Below are positions 14,850-24,392 of a DNA stretch of 64,000 nt, piece by piece (the stretch's first letter is position 1; the number at the start of each line of letters is the position of its first letter). The notes under the pieces were generated by a model. That model was not told the DNA's origin, did not search any database, and was given only the letters and a program-made list of their open reading frames with translations. This stretch comes from Bacteroidales bacterium (GTDB lineage: Bacteria; Bacteroidota; Bacteroidia; Bacteroidales; FEN-979). The stretch spans positions 1 to 64,000 of the forward strand of contig JANXZO010000066.1 in assembly GCA_025355465.1 (NCBI GenBank). The letters run 5' to 3'. The translations under genes were made by a program, and so were the position numbers.

Positions 14850-15608
14850 ATGAAAAAAACAATACTTGTAACCGGTGCCACCAGCGGGTTTGGAAAGGCC
14901 ATTGCCACCCGTTTTGCCAGCGAAGAAAATGATGTGATCATTACCGGACGCCGGATCGAACGACTCCTTGAACTTAAAATAGCGCTGGAACAGAAATACT
15001 CCGTTGAAATACATCCGCTGTGCTTTGATGTACGCAAAGAGGAGGAAGTCAGAAAGGCAGTTGAAACACTACCCGAACGTTGGAGGACCATCGATGTACT
15101 GGTTAACAATGCCGGACTGGCAGCCGGACTTGGTCCGGTAAACGAAGGGCTGATTGATGACTGGGAACGGATGATTGATACCAACATCAAAGGATTGCTC
15201 TACATGACCCGGCATATCTCCCCGCTAATGGTTGCCCGGAAGACGGGACACATTATCAACATCGGATCCATTGCCGGGAGAGAGGTGTATCCGAACGGAA
15301 ATGTTTACTGCGGAACCAAATTCGCCGTTGATGCCATCACCAAAGGCACACGCATCGACCTGGTAACCCACAACATCAAGGTGACCCAGATTGCTCCCGG
15401 GGCGGCGGAAACCGAATTTTCCCTGGTTAGGTTTAATGGCGACTCCGAGCGGGCTGCCACTGTTTATAAGGGTTTTACACCGCTTACCGGCGACGATGTT
15501 GCCGAAGTGGCTTACTACGTCACAACGCTTCCTTCGCATGTTAATATCAACGATATGGTTTTAATGCCTGCCGCCCAGGCAAGTGCGGTTGTGATCGATA
15601 AGAAATAG
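14850..15608 (+). CDS. short-chain dehydrogenase/reductase, YdfG-like
   Basis: 252 residues. The classical SDR fold has cofactor motif TGATSGFG (8-15), the Arg after beta2 (TGRR) that favours NADP(H), NNAG, and catalytic Ser in NIGSIAG with YCGTK (Tyr/Lys). The tail PSHVNINDMVLMP matches YdfG-type 3-hydroxy acid/L-allo-threonine dehydrogenases, which oxidise 3-hydroxy acids. It stands 31 bp after the Rrf2 gene. Substrate is not determined by sequence alone. Confidence 0.9.
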   Translation: MKKTILVTGATSGFGKAIATRFASEENDVIITGRRIERLLELKIALEQKYSVEIHPLCFDVRKEEEVRKAVETLPERWRTIDVLVNNAGLAAGLGPVNEGLIDDWERMIDTNIKGLLYMTRHISPLMVARKTGHIINIGSIAGREVYPNGNVYCGTKFAVDAITKGTRIDLVTHNIKVTQIAPGAAETEFSLVRFNGDSERAATVYKGFTPLTGDDVAEVAYYVTTLPSHVNINDMVLMPAAQASAVVIDKK

Positions 15609-15742
15609 CGAAACAGGCAAACAGCAAAATTATTACCGGATGTTCCGGATGATTTATTTTTTGGTTAAGCATCTCCCCGTCTGACAATTTTCATATTATT
15701 GCATAATAATCTGAATTACACATTATTTAATTAGAAATTGTT

Positions 15743-17509
15743 ATGGATGTAACCCGCATTTTTGACCTGTTGCCTTATTGCGAGCAGAAATTTAAACCCA
15801 AAGATGATGTTCTTGCCTCGAAAGAGAATGGCGAATGGGTTAAGTACAGTATCAAACAGTACCGGGAAATTGTCGACAACATCAGTTATGGTTTCCTGTC
15901 CATGGGGGTGCAACCTGGCGATAAAATTGCGCAAATTAGTTCAAACCGGGCAGAATGGAATTTCCTGGATATGGCAATTCTCCAAGTCGGAGCCATCCAT
16001 GTTCCCATTTATCCAACCATCAGTGAATCGGATTATAAATATATACTTAACCATGCGGAGGTGTCATATGTGTTTATTTCCGGTCAGGATCTCCTTCGCA
16101 AGATAGACCACATTTTACCTGAGATGTCAAACATCAAGGGTGTTTTCACCTATTCCGACCACCATGAGCATAAACATCTTAACGAGCTGATCGACCTGGG
16201 AAAGCAAAACCTCAATCCCGCTGCACTCAATAGCAGAAAGTCATCCGTCAATCCGCAGGATGTTGCCACCATCATCTATACCTCTGGAACCACCGGTAAT
16301 CCCAAAGGGGTAATGCTCTCACACCACAACATAATTTCAGATTTCAGGGTTGTCGCTTATATCCCGCCATTCGGTGAAGAGGCCAAAGCAGTAAGTTACC
16401 TGCCGCTGTGCCATGTTTACGAACGAATGCTGAATTACCTCTATCATTATCTTGGCTTTTCCATCTATTATGCCGAAAATCTGGGTACCATCACAGATAA
16501 CATGAAGGATGTGAAGCCCGATATTTTATCCACAGTACCCAGGTTGCTCGAGAAGATCTATGATAAATTGTTTGCCACCGGCCACAAGCTTGAAGGAGCA
16601 AAGCGCTGGATCTTTTTCTGGGCTCTCCACCTGGCGCTCAGGTATGAGCAGAATGGAGCCAACGGCTGGTTTTATGAGCTGAAACGAAGCATTTATGACA
16701 AGCTGGTTTACACGAAATGGCGTGCTGCACTTGGCGGGAAACACCTGCTTGTGGTTTCCGGCGGGGCGGCCCTGCAACCTCGTCTGGCGCGAATGTTTAC
16801 CTGTGCCGGTATCAATGTGCTTGAGGGATACGGATTAACGGAGACTTCTCCGGTTATCTCCGTAAACGATCTTACCGAAAATGGAACCAAGTTTGGAACC
16901 GTCGGAAAGGTCTTAAAGGGAGTTGAAGTGAAGATAGCCGAGGACGGCGAAATTTTGGCCAGAGGGCCTAACGTTATGCTGGGATACTTCAAGGAACCTG
17001 AAATGACCCGGGAAGCCATTGAGGCAGACGGTTGGTTCCACACGGGAGACCTGGGTTGTTTCGAGCCCGAAGGTCATCTGAAAATTACCGGCAGGAAAAA
17101 GGAACTGTTCAAAACCTCCTTTGGAAAGTATGTAAGTCCGCAACCTATTGAAGACACCTTCAAGGAATCCCTGTTCATTGATCAGCTTATTGTTGTAGGT
17201 GAACATCAGAAATTTGCCGGTGCCCTGATCGTGCCGGATTTCAATTTTCTTCGCTCTTATTGCACCGTTAAGGAGATACCGTATACTACCAACAGCGAAA
17301 TGGTCGTTTTACCGAGGATTGTCAAACGATTTCAGCAGGAGGTGAACAAATACAATAAATGTTTCGGAGATACCGAGAAGGTAAAGAGCTGGAAACTGAT
17401 GGATTCGGAATGGACTTTTGAGACCGGGGAGATCACGCCCACCATGAAACTTAAACGTAACTTCATCATGAAGAAATTCGAGGACGACATAATGACATTA
17501 TTCAAATAG
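15743..17509 (+). CDS. long-chain acyl-CoA synthetase (AMP-forming), copy 1
   Basis: 588 residues. The adenylate-forming motif YTSGTTGNPKGVMLSH (about 175-190), the acyl-AMP motif EGYGLTETSP, WFHTGD and the hinge motif GRKKELFKTSFGKYV are all present. It activates free fatty acids to acyl-CoA via acyl-AMP. It is followed 9 bp later by a clear paralogue with the same architecture, so the two form a tandem pair. The 134-bp upstream gap contains no convincing promoter match and no gene. Confidence 0.93.
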   Translation: MDVTRIFDLLPYCEQKFKPKDDVLASKENGEWVKYSIKQYREIVDNISYGFLSMGVQPGDKIAQISSNRAEWNFLDMAILQVGAIHVPIYPTISESDYKYILNHAEVSYVFISGQDLLRKIDHILPEMSNIKGVFTYSDHHEHKHLNELIDLGKQNLNPAALNSRKSSVNPQDVATIIYTSGTTGNPKGVMLSHHNIISDFRVVAYIPPFGEEAKAVSYLPLCHVYERMLNYLYHYLGFSIYYAENLGTITDNMKDVKPDILSTVPRLLEKIYDKLFATGHKLEGAKRWIFFWALHLALRYEQNGANGWFYELKRSIYDKLVYTKWRAALGGKHLLVVSGGAALQPRLARMFTCAGINVLEGYGLTETSPVISVNDLTENGTKFGTVGKVLKGVEVKIAEDGEILARGPNVMLGYFKEPEMTREAIEADGWFHTGDLGCFEPEGHLKITGRKKELFKTSFGKYVSPQPIEDTFKESLFIDQLIVVGEHQKFAGALIVPDFNFLRSYCTVKEIPYTTNSEMVVLPRIVKRFQQEVNKYNKCFGDTEKVKSWKLMDSEWTFETGEITPTMKLKRNFIMKKFEDDIMTLFK

Positions 17510-17517
17510 CAGAAAGC

Positions 17518-19317
17518 ATGAGGAAACCTGTCACCCGCCTTTTCGATCTTCTCGAGCTGTATAAAGATGAATACAGCAGCATCCCCGACGTTTTTAATAT
17601 AAAGGAAGAGGGTGGCTGGAAAAGTTATTCCGCCGCTGATTATTTGAAATACAGCACCGAGATCAGTCTGGGGTTACTGGCGTTGGGCGTAAAACCCGGC
17701 AGTAAAATAGGAACGGTCCTGCTCAATTGTCCGGAATGGAACTTTTTCGACATGGGGATCATGCAGACCGGAGCTGTACAGGTACCTATCTACCCCACCA
17801 TCAGTGAAGAAAGTTACCGGTATATCTTATCAGATGCCCAGGCAGAAATTCTGATCATTTCTAATGCCGATATCTATCAGCGGATCGGAAACGTAGTGAA
17901 GGAGAGTCCTTCATTGAAATACATTTTTTCGATCGAACCTGTGAGCGGTTTGCGTCACTGGACGGAAATTCTGGAACTGGGTAGGAGTTATCCGAATCCG
18001 GAAGAGTTGGACAGGATCAAGCAATCGATCATGCCCAACGACATGGTTACGATCATTTATACTTCGGGAACTACAGGCCGGCCCAAGGGAGTTATGTCGT
18101 CGCACAACAATTTCGTGAGCAACTACAAGGCACTTGGAGAGATACCCCCGCTTAACGCCAGAGACAGAGCAGTCAGCTTTCTGCCCTTGTGCCACGTGTA
18201 TGAACGCACTGCCGGCTATGTATATCAATCTTTTGGCGTTTCCGTTTATTACATTCAGAACCTTGATTCCGTTGCCGCCACCATTGCTGAGGTAAAACCC
18301 CATGGATTTGCTGCCGTTCCGCGGGTACTCGAAAAGGTCTATAACAGGATTGTAATTAAGGGCCGTGGATTGAAACTTCCCCTGAAGATGCTTTTTTTCT
18401 GGTCGCTGCGGCAAGGACATAAATATGAGCTTAACGGCGAACGCGGCTGGCTTTATGAACTCAAACTGGCCATGGCAAATGCGCTGGTTTTCAGTAAATG
18501 GAGATCTGCGCTCGGAGGCAATCTGAAATTCATCGTTTCTGGTAGTGCCGCGTTGCATCCGAGACTTACCCGTATTTTCTGGGCTGCCAGGATCCCGATC
18601 CTCGAAGCCTATGGCCTTACGGAGACATCCCCCGGGATATCCTGTTACCGATTTACTTCGGATGGGGTTAAATTTGGCACGGTAGGTCCGTTACTTACCG
18701 ATGTTCAGGTAAAGATAGCCACCGATGGGGAGATTCTCGTTAAAGGCCCCGGGGTGATGCTGGGATACTACAACCGCCCCGAAAAAACTGCGGAGGTGAT
18801 GGATGAAGACGGATGGTTTCATACGGGCGACATAGGTTTGATTGAGGATGGGAAATACATCCGCATAACCGACCGTAAGAAAGAGATTTTTAAAACGTCA
18901 GGGGGGAAAATGATCGCACCCCAGGTAATCGAACAGAAATTCAAGGAATCCCCGTTTATTGAACATATCATGGTGATTGGCGAGAACCGGGCCTATCCTG
19001 CCGCCCTGATCATTCCCAATTTCGAACATCTTAAAAACTGGTGTGCAGTAAAGCATGTTGAGTTTGTTTCGCGGGAGAAAATGGTCCAGAATCCAAGGAT
19101 CATCCGTCGTATCAAGGTCGAGGTCGAGCAGTTTAATCAGGATCTGGGCCAGCCGGAAAAGATTAAAAAATTCAGGTTGCTTGCGGCAGACTGGAGCATG
19201 GACAACGGTGAACTTTCGCCCACACTGAAGCTGCGCCGGAAATTTATTCAGGAGAAATACAGCAAAATTATCGAGGAGACCTATCGCTCATCTGAATATG
19301 ATTATCGCTCCAGGTAG
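17518..19317 (+). CDS. long-chain acyl-CoA synthetase (AMP-forming), copy 2
   Basis: 599 residues with the same motifs as its upstream neighbour: YTSGTTGRPKGVMSSH, EAYGLTETSP, WFHTGD and DRKKEIFKTSGGKMIAPQ. Sequence similarity runs over the full length (for example VPIYPTISEE-S-Y-YIL in both), so the pair arose by tandem duplication. The copies differ in the hinge (SFGKYV against SGGKMI) and in the EGYG/EAYG motif, which could mean different chain-length preference (inference). The stop is 1 nt from the convergent holA stop. Confidence 0.93.
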   Translation: MRKPVTRLFDLLELYKDEYSSIPDVFNIKEEGGWKSYSAADYLKYSTEISLGLLALGVKPGSKIGTVLLNCPEWNFFDMGIMQTGAVQVPIYPTISEESYRYILSDAQAEILIISNADIYQRIGNVVKESPSLKYIFSIEPVSGLRHWTEILELGRSYPNPEELDRIKQSIMPNDMVTIIYTSGTTGRPKGVMSSHNNFVSNYKALGEIPPLNARDRAVSFLPLCHVYERTAGYVYQSFGVSVYYIQNLDSVAATIAEVKPHGFAAVPRVLEKVYNRIVIKGRGLKLPLKMLFFWSLRQGHKYELNGERGWLYELKLAMANALVFSKWRSALGGNLKFIVSGSAALHPRLTRIFWAARIPILEAYGLTETSPGISCYRFTSDGVKFGTVGPLLTDVQVKIATDGEILVKGPGVMLGYYNRPEKTAEVMDEDGWFHTGDIGLIEDGKYIRITDRKKEIFKTSGGKMIAPQVIEQKFKESPFIEHIMVIGENRAYPAALIIPNFEHLKNWCAVKHVEFVSREKMVQNPRIIRRIKVEVEQFNQDLGQPEKIKKFRLLAADWSMDNGELSPTLKLRRKFIQEKYSKIIEETYRSSEYDYRSR

Positions 19318-19318
19318 T

Positions 19319-20341
19319 TCAGTGAAGAATTTTGAAGATCAGTTCCTTCATCAGTTCACCATCGCCGGCGAAAAGGGCATTATTTTCCACGCCTTTGGCT
19401 TTCAGATCATACTCCCTGAGCAGGGATATTACAGCCATTACTTTACCGGGGGGGAACGTCTTGGCTGCCTGCTGGTAATCGGCTACAAAAAATGGGTTCA
19501 CGGAGAGTGCTGAAGCTGCATTGTTTCTCGATTTGTCGGGCAGGAAATGGTAAAGCAGGATCTTGGAGAAAAACGAGTATAGGATCGGAAGAATTTTTAC
19601 CAACGGGTTTTCACGCGGATTTGCGGCAAAATACTGGATGATGCGGTTGGCTTTCACCACCTCCTTCCTCCCCAGGGCTTTCTGCAATTCGAACACATTG
19701 TAATCTTTGCTGATGCCGATATTTTTTTCAATGTAATCCTCTGTAATTTCAGTGCCCCGGGGGATATTGATAAAGAGCTTTTCAAGTTCATTGACCACCT
19801 TGGACAGGTCATTTCCCACATATTCGGCAAGCAGGGCGCTGGCCTTGGGGTTTATCGTATAGTTTTTTTTTCGCAGATAGTCGTTGATCCAGTCCGGAAT
19901 CTTGTTGTCATAGAGCCTGGCCGATTCAAAGGCTATCCCGTGTTTTTCGATAGACTTGTAGAGCGCTTTGCGTTTGTCGAGTTTCCCGTATTTATAACAA
20001 AGCACCAGAAGGGTTGAACTCAGCGGATTCTCGACATAGGAGAGGAAATCTTCAATTTTATCCAGGTCTTGCGCCTCCTTAACAATCAGCACCTGGTAAT
20101 TGGCCATCATCGGAAAGCGCTTCGCATAACTGATAAGGGTGGCAACATTCGAATCTTTTCCGTAGCAGATTGTTTGGTTAAACTCCTTTTCCAGGTCGTT
20201 TAGGACGTTCTGTTCAATAAAATCCGAGATGGTATCAATAAAATAGGGCTCTTCGCCATGAAGCAGATAAACCGGTGAATATATCTGATTTCGCAGATCA
20301 TTCAGTATCTGATCGAAACTTATGTCGCTCTTTGCCGCCAT
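19319..20341 (-). CDS. holA: DNA polymerase III delta subunit
   Basis: 340 residues, normal HolA length. Recognisable features are the N-terminal PVYLLHGEEPYFIDTISDFI, the middle LLAEYVGNDLSKVVNELEKL and VFELQKALGRKEV..RII. HolA opens the beta clamp in the clamp-loader complex. Its ATG overlaps the AMP nucleosidase stop by 1 nt (TAATG), so the two are translationally coupled. Confidence 0.92.
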   Translation of the reverse strand: MAAKSDISFDQILNDLRNQIYSPVYLLHGEEPYFIDTISDFIEQNVLNDLEKEFNQTICYGKDSNVATLISYAKRFPMMANYQVLIVKEAQDLDKIEDFLSYVENPLSSTLLVLCYKYGKLDKRKALYKSIEKHGIAFESARLYDNKIPDWINDYLRKKNYTINPKASALLAEYVGNDLSKVVNELEKLFINIPRGTEITEDYIEKNIGISKDYNVFELQKALGRKEVVKANRIIQYFAANPRENPLVKILPILYSFFSKILLYHFLPDKSRNNAASALSVNPFFVADYQQAAKTFPPGKVMAVISLLREYDLKAKGVENNALFAGDGELMKELIFKILH

Positions 20342-21114
20342 TAATCAAACCTGAGGTGTTTTACCATGAGTTTATGCCTGATCAGCTCCTCAATGGTATC
20401 GATTCCGATTTTCAGATGCTCTTCCGAGAAATTCTGGGTCACCCTTTTATCGCTTACCTGGGTTTTAATGCCGCGGCCCACCATCGGTTGATCTGAAACA
20501 AGCAGCAAAGCTCCGGTCGGGATCTCATTGGCGAAGCCAACCGTAAACAGGGTAGCCGTTTCCATATCGATGGCCATGGACCGGGTAACACGCAAGTATT
20601 TTTTAAAAACCTCGTCATATTCCCAAACCCTCCGGTTGGTTGTGTAAACAGTTCCGGTCCAGTAATTTTTGCGGTGGTTTAAAATGGAGGTTGAAACAAC
20701 CTTCTGGAGGTTAAAGGCAGGCAATGCCGGAACACGTTCCGGAAAATAATCATCGGAGGTACCATCTCCGCGGATTGCTGCAATGGGGATGATCATGTCG
20801 CCCACCTTGCATTTTTTCTTGAGTCCGCCGCATTTACCAAGGAACAGGGCCGCCTTGGGTTTAACGGCACCCAGCAGGTCCATGATGGTGGCCGCATTCG
20901 GACTCCCCATGCCAAAGTTTATCACGGTGATCCGGCCGCTGGTAACACTGGGCATGGCTTTGTCGAGCCCAACCACCGGAACATCATACATCTTCGAGAA
21001 CAGATCGAGGTAACGGTTGAAATTTACCAGAAGGATAAAATCACCGAAATCCTCCAGCGCAGTACCGGTGTACCTGGGTAACCAGTCATCAACAATCTCT
21101 TTCTTCGTCTTCAT
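20341..21114 (-). CDS. amn: AMP nucleosidase (short Bacteroidota type)
   Basis: 257 residues with a phosphorylase-superfamily fold: INFGMGSPNAATIMDLL, ALFLGKCGGLKKK and SMAIDMETATLF (purine/ribose binding acidic residues). It lacks the N-terminal domain of enterobacterial Amn, as is usual in Bacteroidota. It cleaves AMP to adenine and ribose-5-phosphate. ATG 21114 is preferred over the upstream frame start because a -7 element lies at 21140-21147. It is translationally coupled to holA. Confidence 0.9.
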   Translation of the reverse strand: MKTKKEIVDDWLPRYTGTALEDFGDFILLVNFNRYLDLFSKMYDVPVVGLDKAMPSVTSGRITVINFGMGSPNAATIMDLLGAVKPKAALFLGKCGGLKKKCKVGDMIIPIAAIRGDGTSDDYFPERVPALPAFNLQKVVSTSILNHRKNYWTGTVYTTNRRVWEYDEVFKKYLRVTRSMAIDMETATLFTVGFANEIPTGALLLVSDQPMVGRGIKTQVSDKRVTQNFSEEHLKIGIDTIEELIRHKLMVKHLRFD

Positions 21115-21139
21115 ATTTGCATTATTTCCTGGATGCATA

Positions 21140-21147
21140 CAAAGATA
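21140..21147 (-). promoter_or_regulatory. -7 element for amn-holA
   Basis: TATCTTTG on the minus strand matches TAnnTTTG, placing the transcript start near 21133 and leaving ~20 nt of leader before the amn ATG. Confidence 0.5.
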
Positions 21148-21168
21148 AAGTGTTTAGGCGATTTTTCG

Positions 21169-21176
21169 TAAGTTTG
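21169..21176 (+). promoter_or_regulatory. -7 element for the HsdR_N-like gene
   Basis: TAAGTTTG matches TAnnTTTG 9 bp before ATG 21185, back to back with the amn promoter. The leader would be only a few nucleotides. Confidence 0.45.
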
Positions 21177-21184
21177 CTTTAACG

Positions 21185-21649
21185 ATGATGCCGCCACTGA
21201 ATTTACCGGCTTATGAACCAAGGATCCGCGAACAAAATTCCGGGAAGCCTGAGATTTTTGACCGGGTGCGCAAAAAGTTCGTCCGGTTGACACCTGAAGA
21301 GTGGGTGCGACAACATTTTTTGAACTATCTCACGGCGCACAAAGGCTATCCCGCTTCACTTATTGCAGTGGAGGCCGCGTTGAAATATAACCGGCTTGTG
21401 AAGAGAAGCGACATCCTCGTTTACGGACCCGGGGGGAAGCCGTTGCTTGTGGTGGAATGCAAGGCCCCGGAGGTGGAGGTTAGCCAGGCGGTATTCGATC
21501 AGGTGGCCATGTACAACATGTCGTTGCTGGTGGGCTTTGTGGTGGTCACCAACGGTCTCGAACATTTTGCCTGCAAAATCAGTCATGAAAATAAAAGTTA
21601 CACTTTTTTAAAGGAAATTCCCGACTATGAAACGCTGAACCCAAGGTAA
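21185..21649 (+). CDS. stand-alone HsdR N-terminal-domain protein
   Basis: 154 residues. It corresponds to the N-terminal nuclease domain of type I restriction HsdR: LTPEEWVRQHFLNYL, then RSDILVYGPGGKPLLVVECKAP, which supplies the D...E-x-K catalytic signature of PD-(D/E)xK nucleases. No helicase domain follows and no hsdM/hsdS lies nearby. Such solo proteins are widespread in Bacteroidota, so this is not a broken restriction system; its function is unknown. A second ATG at 21188 is equally possible. Confidence 0.85.
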   Translation: MMPPLNLPAYEPRIREQNSGKPEIFDRVRKKFVRLTPEEWVRQHFLNYLTAHKGYPASLIAVEAALKYNRLVKRSDILVYGPGGKPLLVVECKAPEVEVSQAVFDQVAMYNMSLLVGFVVVTNGLEHFACKISHENKSYTFLKEIPDYETLNPR

Positions 21650-21700
21650 CCCGTTTCACCAATTCACATTTTTTCTGTCTCACCATTACAAAATCTAACC

Positions 21701-22972
21701 ATGGAACAGTTACCCGGAATCCCAAAACTCCTGATCGATTTCACGCTGGTGACTGTGTTTTCCCTGCTGATAGGGCTCTCGCAGCGCCGTCTTCACGGAG
21801 TTGCCCACGAGTCAGATCGAACCATTGGAACCGACCGAACCTTTACTTTTATCGGAATACTTGGCTTTATCCTGTTTATACTCGATCCTTTGAGTTACAG
21901 GCTTTTTCTGGGCGGTGGATTGGCCCTTGCCGCCGTTCTGTGCATCTATTACTTTGCCCATATCAGGGATTTTAAAGATTATGGTGGTACCACCTTATTT
22001 ATTGCCCTGATTACCTATTGCCTGGGGCCGGTGGTGGCATCGCAGCCTCACTGGTTGGCTTTGTTGCTCGTGGTAACAGTCCTGATTTTCACGGAACTAA
22101 AGGAGACTTTTGGAACGCTTTCCGCGAAGTTCGACCGCTATGAATTCATTACGCTGGCAAAGTTTCTGGTCATTGCGGGGATCATTTTACCCATCGTGCC
22201 CGATCAGCCTGTTATCCCGAATATCAGTCTGACGCCTTATAAGATCTGGCTTGCAGTCGTGGTGATTTCTACCATCTCCTATGCAAGTTACCTGTTGAAG
22301 AAATTTATTTTTCAGGATGCCGGCATCGTCTTGTCAGCCATTCTCGGAGGATTGTACAGCAGCACTGCCACTACGATCATCCTGGCAAGAAAAAGTAAAG
22401 AGGAACCTCAGCTTGTGCGACAATACATGGCCGGGACCATTTTCGCCACAGCCATGATGTACCTGAGAATACTCGTCCTCATCTTAATCTTCAACACCGC
22501 CCTCTTCGATAAGGTCTGGCCGTGGTTTATTTCACTATTTGCGTTGTCAGCCTTCATCGGAATGGTCATCCTGTTTTTCAGACAGAAGTCTTTGGCGACC
22601 TCAGGATCCACTCTTCCTTCTGCGCAAAATCCATTGGAATTCAAGGTGGCAATGATTTTTACCGCACTGTATGTTGCGTTTACCCTGATAACCTATACCG
22701 TGCTGAACAGGTTTGGTACGCCGGGGTTAAATGTGCTCTCATTTGTGGTCGGTTTAACGGATATAGATCCGTTTCTGATCAGCCTTTTCCAGGGGAAATT
22801 CAATGTAAGCATCGATATGGTTGCACTGGCAACATTGCAGGCGATCGTCAGCAACAATTTTCTGAAGATGCTTTACGGATGCTTTTTTGCCGGTAAAAAT
22901 GCCCGCTTATACCTGATTTCAGGATTTCTTCTTATCATTGCAGCCACGATCCTCTTTATGCTTTTCATCTGA
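21701..22972 (+). CDS. MgtC/SapB-DUF4010 multi-pass membrane protein
   Basis: 423 residues, about eleven hydrophobic segments. The first part has the MgtC-like pattern LLIGLSQRRLHG....GTDRTFTFIGILGF and the second half is DUF4010-like (ISYASYLLKKF, ILGGLYSSTATTIILA, GLTDIDPF). Function is unknown; MgtC relatives are linked to magnesium limitation and intracellular survival in pathogens, which need not apply here. It is 51 bp after the HsdR_N gene and 8 bp before the DUF3822 gene. Confidence 0.85.
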   Translation: MEQLPGIPKLLIDFTLVTVFSLLIGLSQRRLHGVAHESDRTIGTDRTFTFIGILGFILFILDPLSYRLFLGGGLALAAVLCIYYFAHIRDFKDYGGTTLFIALITYCLGPVVASQPHWLALLLVVTVLIFTELKETFGTLSAKFDRYEFITLAKFLVIAGIILPIVPDQPVIPNISLTPYKIWLAVVVISTISYASYLLKKFIFQDAGIVLSAILGGLYSSTATTIILARKSKEEPQLVRQYMAGTIFATAMMYLRILVLILIFNTALFDKVWPWFISLFALSAFIGMVILFFRQKSLATSGSTLPSAQNPLEFKVAMIFTALYVAFTLITYTVLNRFGTPGLNVLSFVVGLTDIDPFLISLFQGKFNVSIDMVALATLQAIVSNNFLKMLYGCFFAGKNARLYLISGFLLIIAATILFMLFI

Positions 22973-22980
22973 CCTTCGCG

Positions 22981-23868
22981 ATGGCCGATCATTTTACTGT
23001 ATTGCTGAGTAAACTGGATGAGTCCTTCAACATCCAGGAAACACGGAACTATGGTCTTTCCATCCAGTTCAATGAGTCGGGTTTCGCCTATAGCATCCTT
23101 GATTTAAAACGCAACAAATACATCGTCCTTCAGCAACTTCGCAAAAATGAGTACAGTGCACCGCAACCGGCTGTGAAGTCAACTTTCGATGACTTTGTAA
23201 AGCAACTGATCAACCGGATGCCCTGGCTGAAAAATCCCTATAAATCGGTTCTTATTGCCTATGAAGGCAGGAAATCGACGCTCATCCCGGGCCCTTTATT
23301 TGAGGCGGCTGAACGTGAAAACTACCTTCATTTCAACTTCCGGAAGGAGGGAGCGGAACAGGTTTATTCCGATCACCTCACCCACCTGGACAATCACCTT
23401 GTTTTTTCGATCCCGGATTCAACAGTGAAAACCATTCAGCAGCTTTTTCCAACGGTCAGAATTCATCACCTGACCAGCATTCTTATCGAAAGCATATGGA
23501 TCAACTATAAAAACCGGATCAACGCCAGCAGGGTGTTTCTTCATATGCGTGATAAACATTTTGACATTATCCTGTTCGATGGCCGGCAAATGAGTTATTG
23601 CAATTCATTTCCGTTTCTGAATTCAGAGGATGTGGTTTATTATCTGATCTTCGTGCTGGAACAGCTGAACCTGAATCCGGAGAATATCTATGTTGTGCTG
23701 CTTGGCAGCATTGAACGGAGTTCCGGTTTGTTCGAGTTGCTGTCGAAATATATCCGCCATATTGAATTTGGCCGTCGCAACGATTCATTCAAATACAACT
23801 ACAATGTCAGCCAGGTTTCTCCACATTATTTTTATCCATTATTAAATTTTCAGGCATGCGCATTGTAA
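22981..23868 (+). CDS. DUF3822 family protein
   Basis: 295 residues, a Bacteroidota-specific family that is typically encoded directly upstream of rsmD, as here. The fold resembles actin/ASKHA-type proteins (LSIQFNESGFAYSILD near the start, FLHMRDKHFDIILFDGRQM in the second half), but no ATPase motif is obvious. The 3' end overlaps rsmD by 13 nt, implying coupling to that rRNA methylase. Function unknown. Confidence 0.85.
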   Translation: MADHFTVLLSKLDESFNIQETRNYGLSIQFNESGFAYSILDLKRNKYIVLQQLRKNEYSAPQPAVKSTFDDFVKQLINRMPWLKNPYKSVLIAYEGRKSTLIPGPLFEAAERENYLHFNFRKEGAEQVYSDHLTHLDNHLVFSIPDSTVKTIQQLFPTVRIHHLTSILIESIWINYKNRINASRVFLHMRDKHFDIILFDGRQMSYCNSFPFLNSEDVVYYLIFVLEQLNLNPENIYVVLLGSIERSSGLFELLSKYIRHIEFGRRNDSFKYNYNVSQVSPHYFYPLLNFQACAL

Positions 23869-24392
23869 GTGGAATCTACCGCGGACGGCGGTTGCAACCC
23901 CCGGTAAATCTGCCCGTAAGACCCACCACTGATTTTGCCAAGGAGGGTCTTTTCAATGTCCTGAACAACATTGTTGATTATGAATCACTCAGTGTTCTCG
24001 ATCTTTTTTCCGGCACAGGCAGTATCTCGTTCGAATTTCTCAGCAGGGGAGCCAGGGAGGTTACTTCGGTGGAGTCAAATCATAAATGCGTCGATTTTAT
24101 CAAAAAGACAGCAGATTCCTTTGGCATACAGAATCTGAAGCCGGTGAAATCGAATGCTTTTGTATTCCTTAAGCATACTTTTGCCACATACGACCTCATC
24201 TTTGCCGATCCTCCTTACGACCTCGAAGGACTTGAAAACCTACCCGACCAGGTGTTGGAGTCCGGGCTGCTGGCAAACGACGGACTTTTTATCATGGAGC
24301 ACTCCGCCAGACTAAAACACGAAACCCATCCCTGCTTTGAACAGAAACGGGTTTACGGGAGCGTGAATTTTAGTTTCTTCAGGAAAAGTTAG
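23856..24392 (+). CDS. rsmD: 16S rRNA (guanine966-N2)-methyltransferase
   Basis: 178 residues. MRIVSGIYRGRRL and RPTTDFAKEGLFNVL are the RsmD N-terminal signature; LDLFSGTGSISFEFLSRGA is the SAM-binding motif and ADPPY the catalytic motif IV. It methylates G966 of 16S rRNA. It overlaps the DUF3822 gene by 13 nt and converges on the DUF2795 gene with a 4-nt overlap. Confidence 0.95.
   Translation: MRIVSGIYRGRRLQPPVNLPVRPTTDFAKEGLFNVLNNIVDYESLSVLDLFSGTGSISFEFLSRGAREVTSVESNHKCVDFIKKTADSFGIQNLKPVKSNAFVFLKHTFATYDLIFADPPYDLEGLENLPDQVLESGLLANDGLFIMEHSARLKHETHPCFEQKRVYGSVNFSFFRKS

Noticed and set aside
15609..15742. Possible small gene or RNA between the SDR and acyl-CoA synthetase genes
   Set aside because: The 134-bp gap is AT-rich with no frame, stable hairpin or promoter match that I could support.
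21185..21649. Broken type I restriction system
   Set aside because: No hsdM, hsdS or helicase remnant flanks the gene; solo HsdR_N proteins of this length are ordinary in Bacteroidota.
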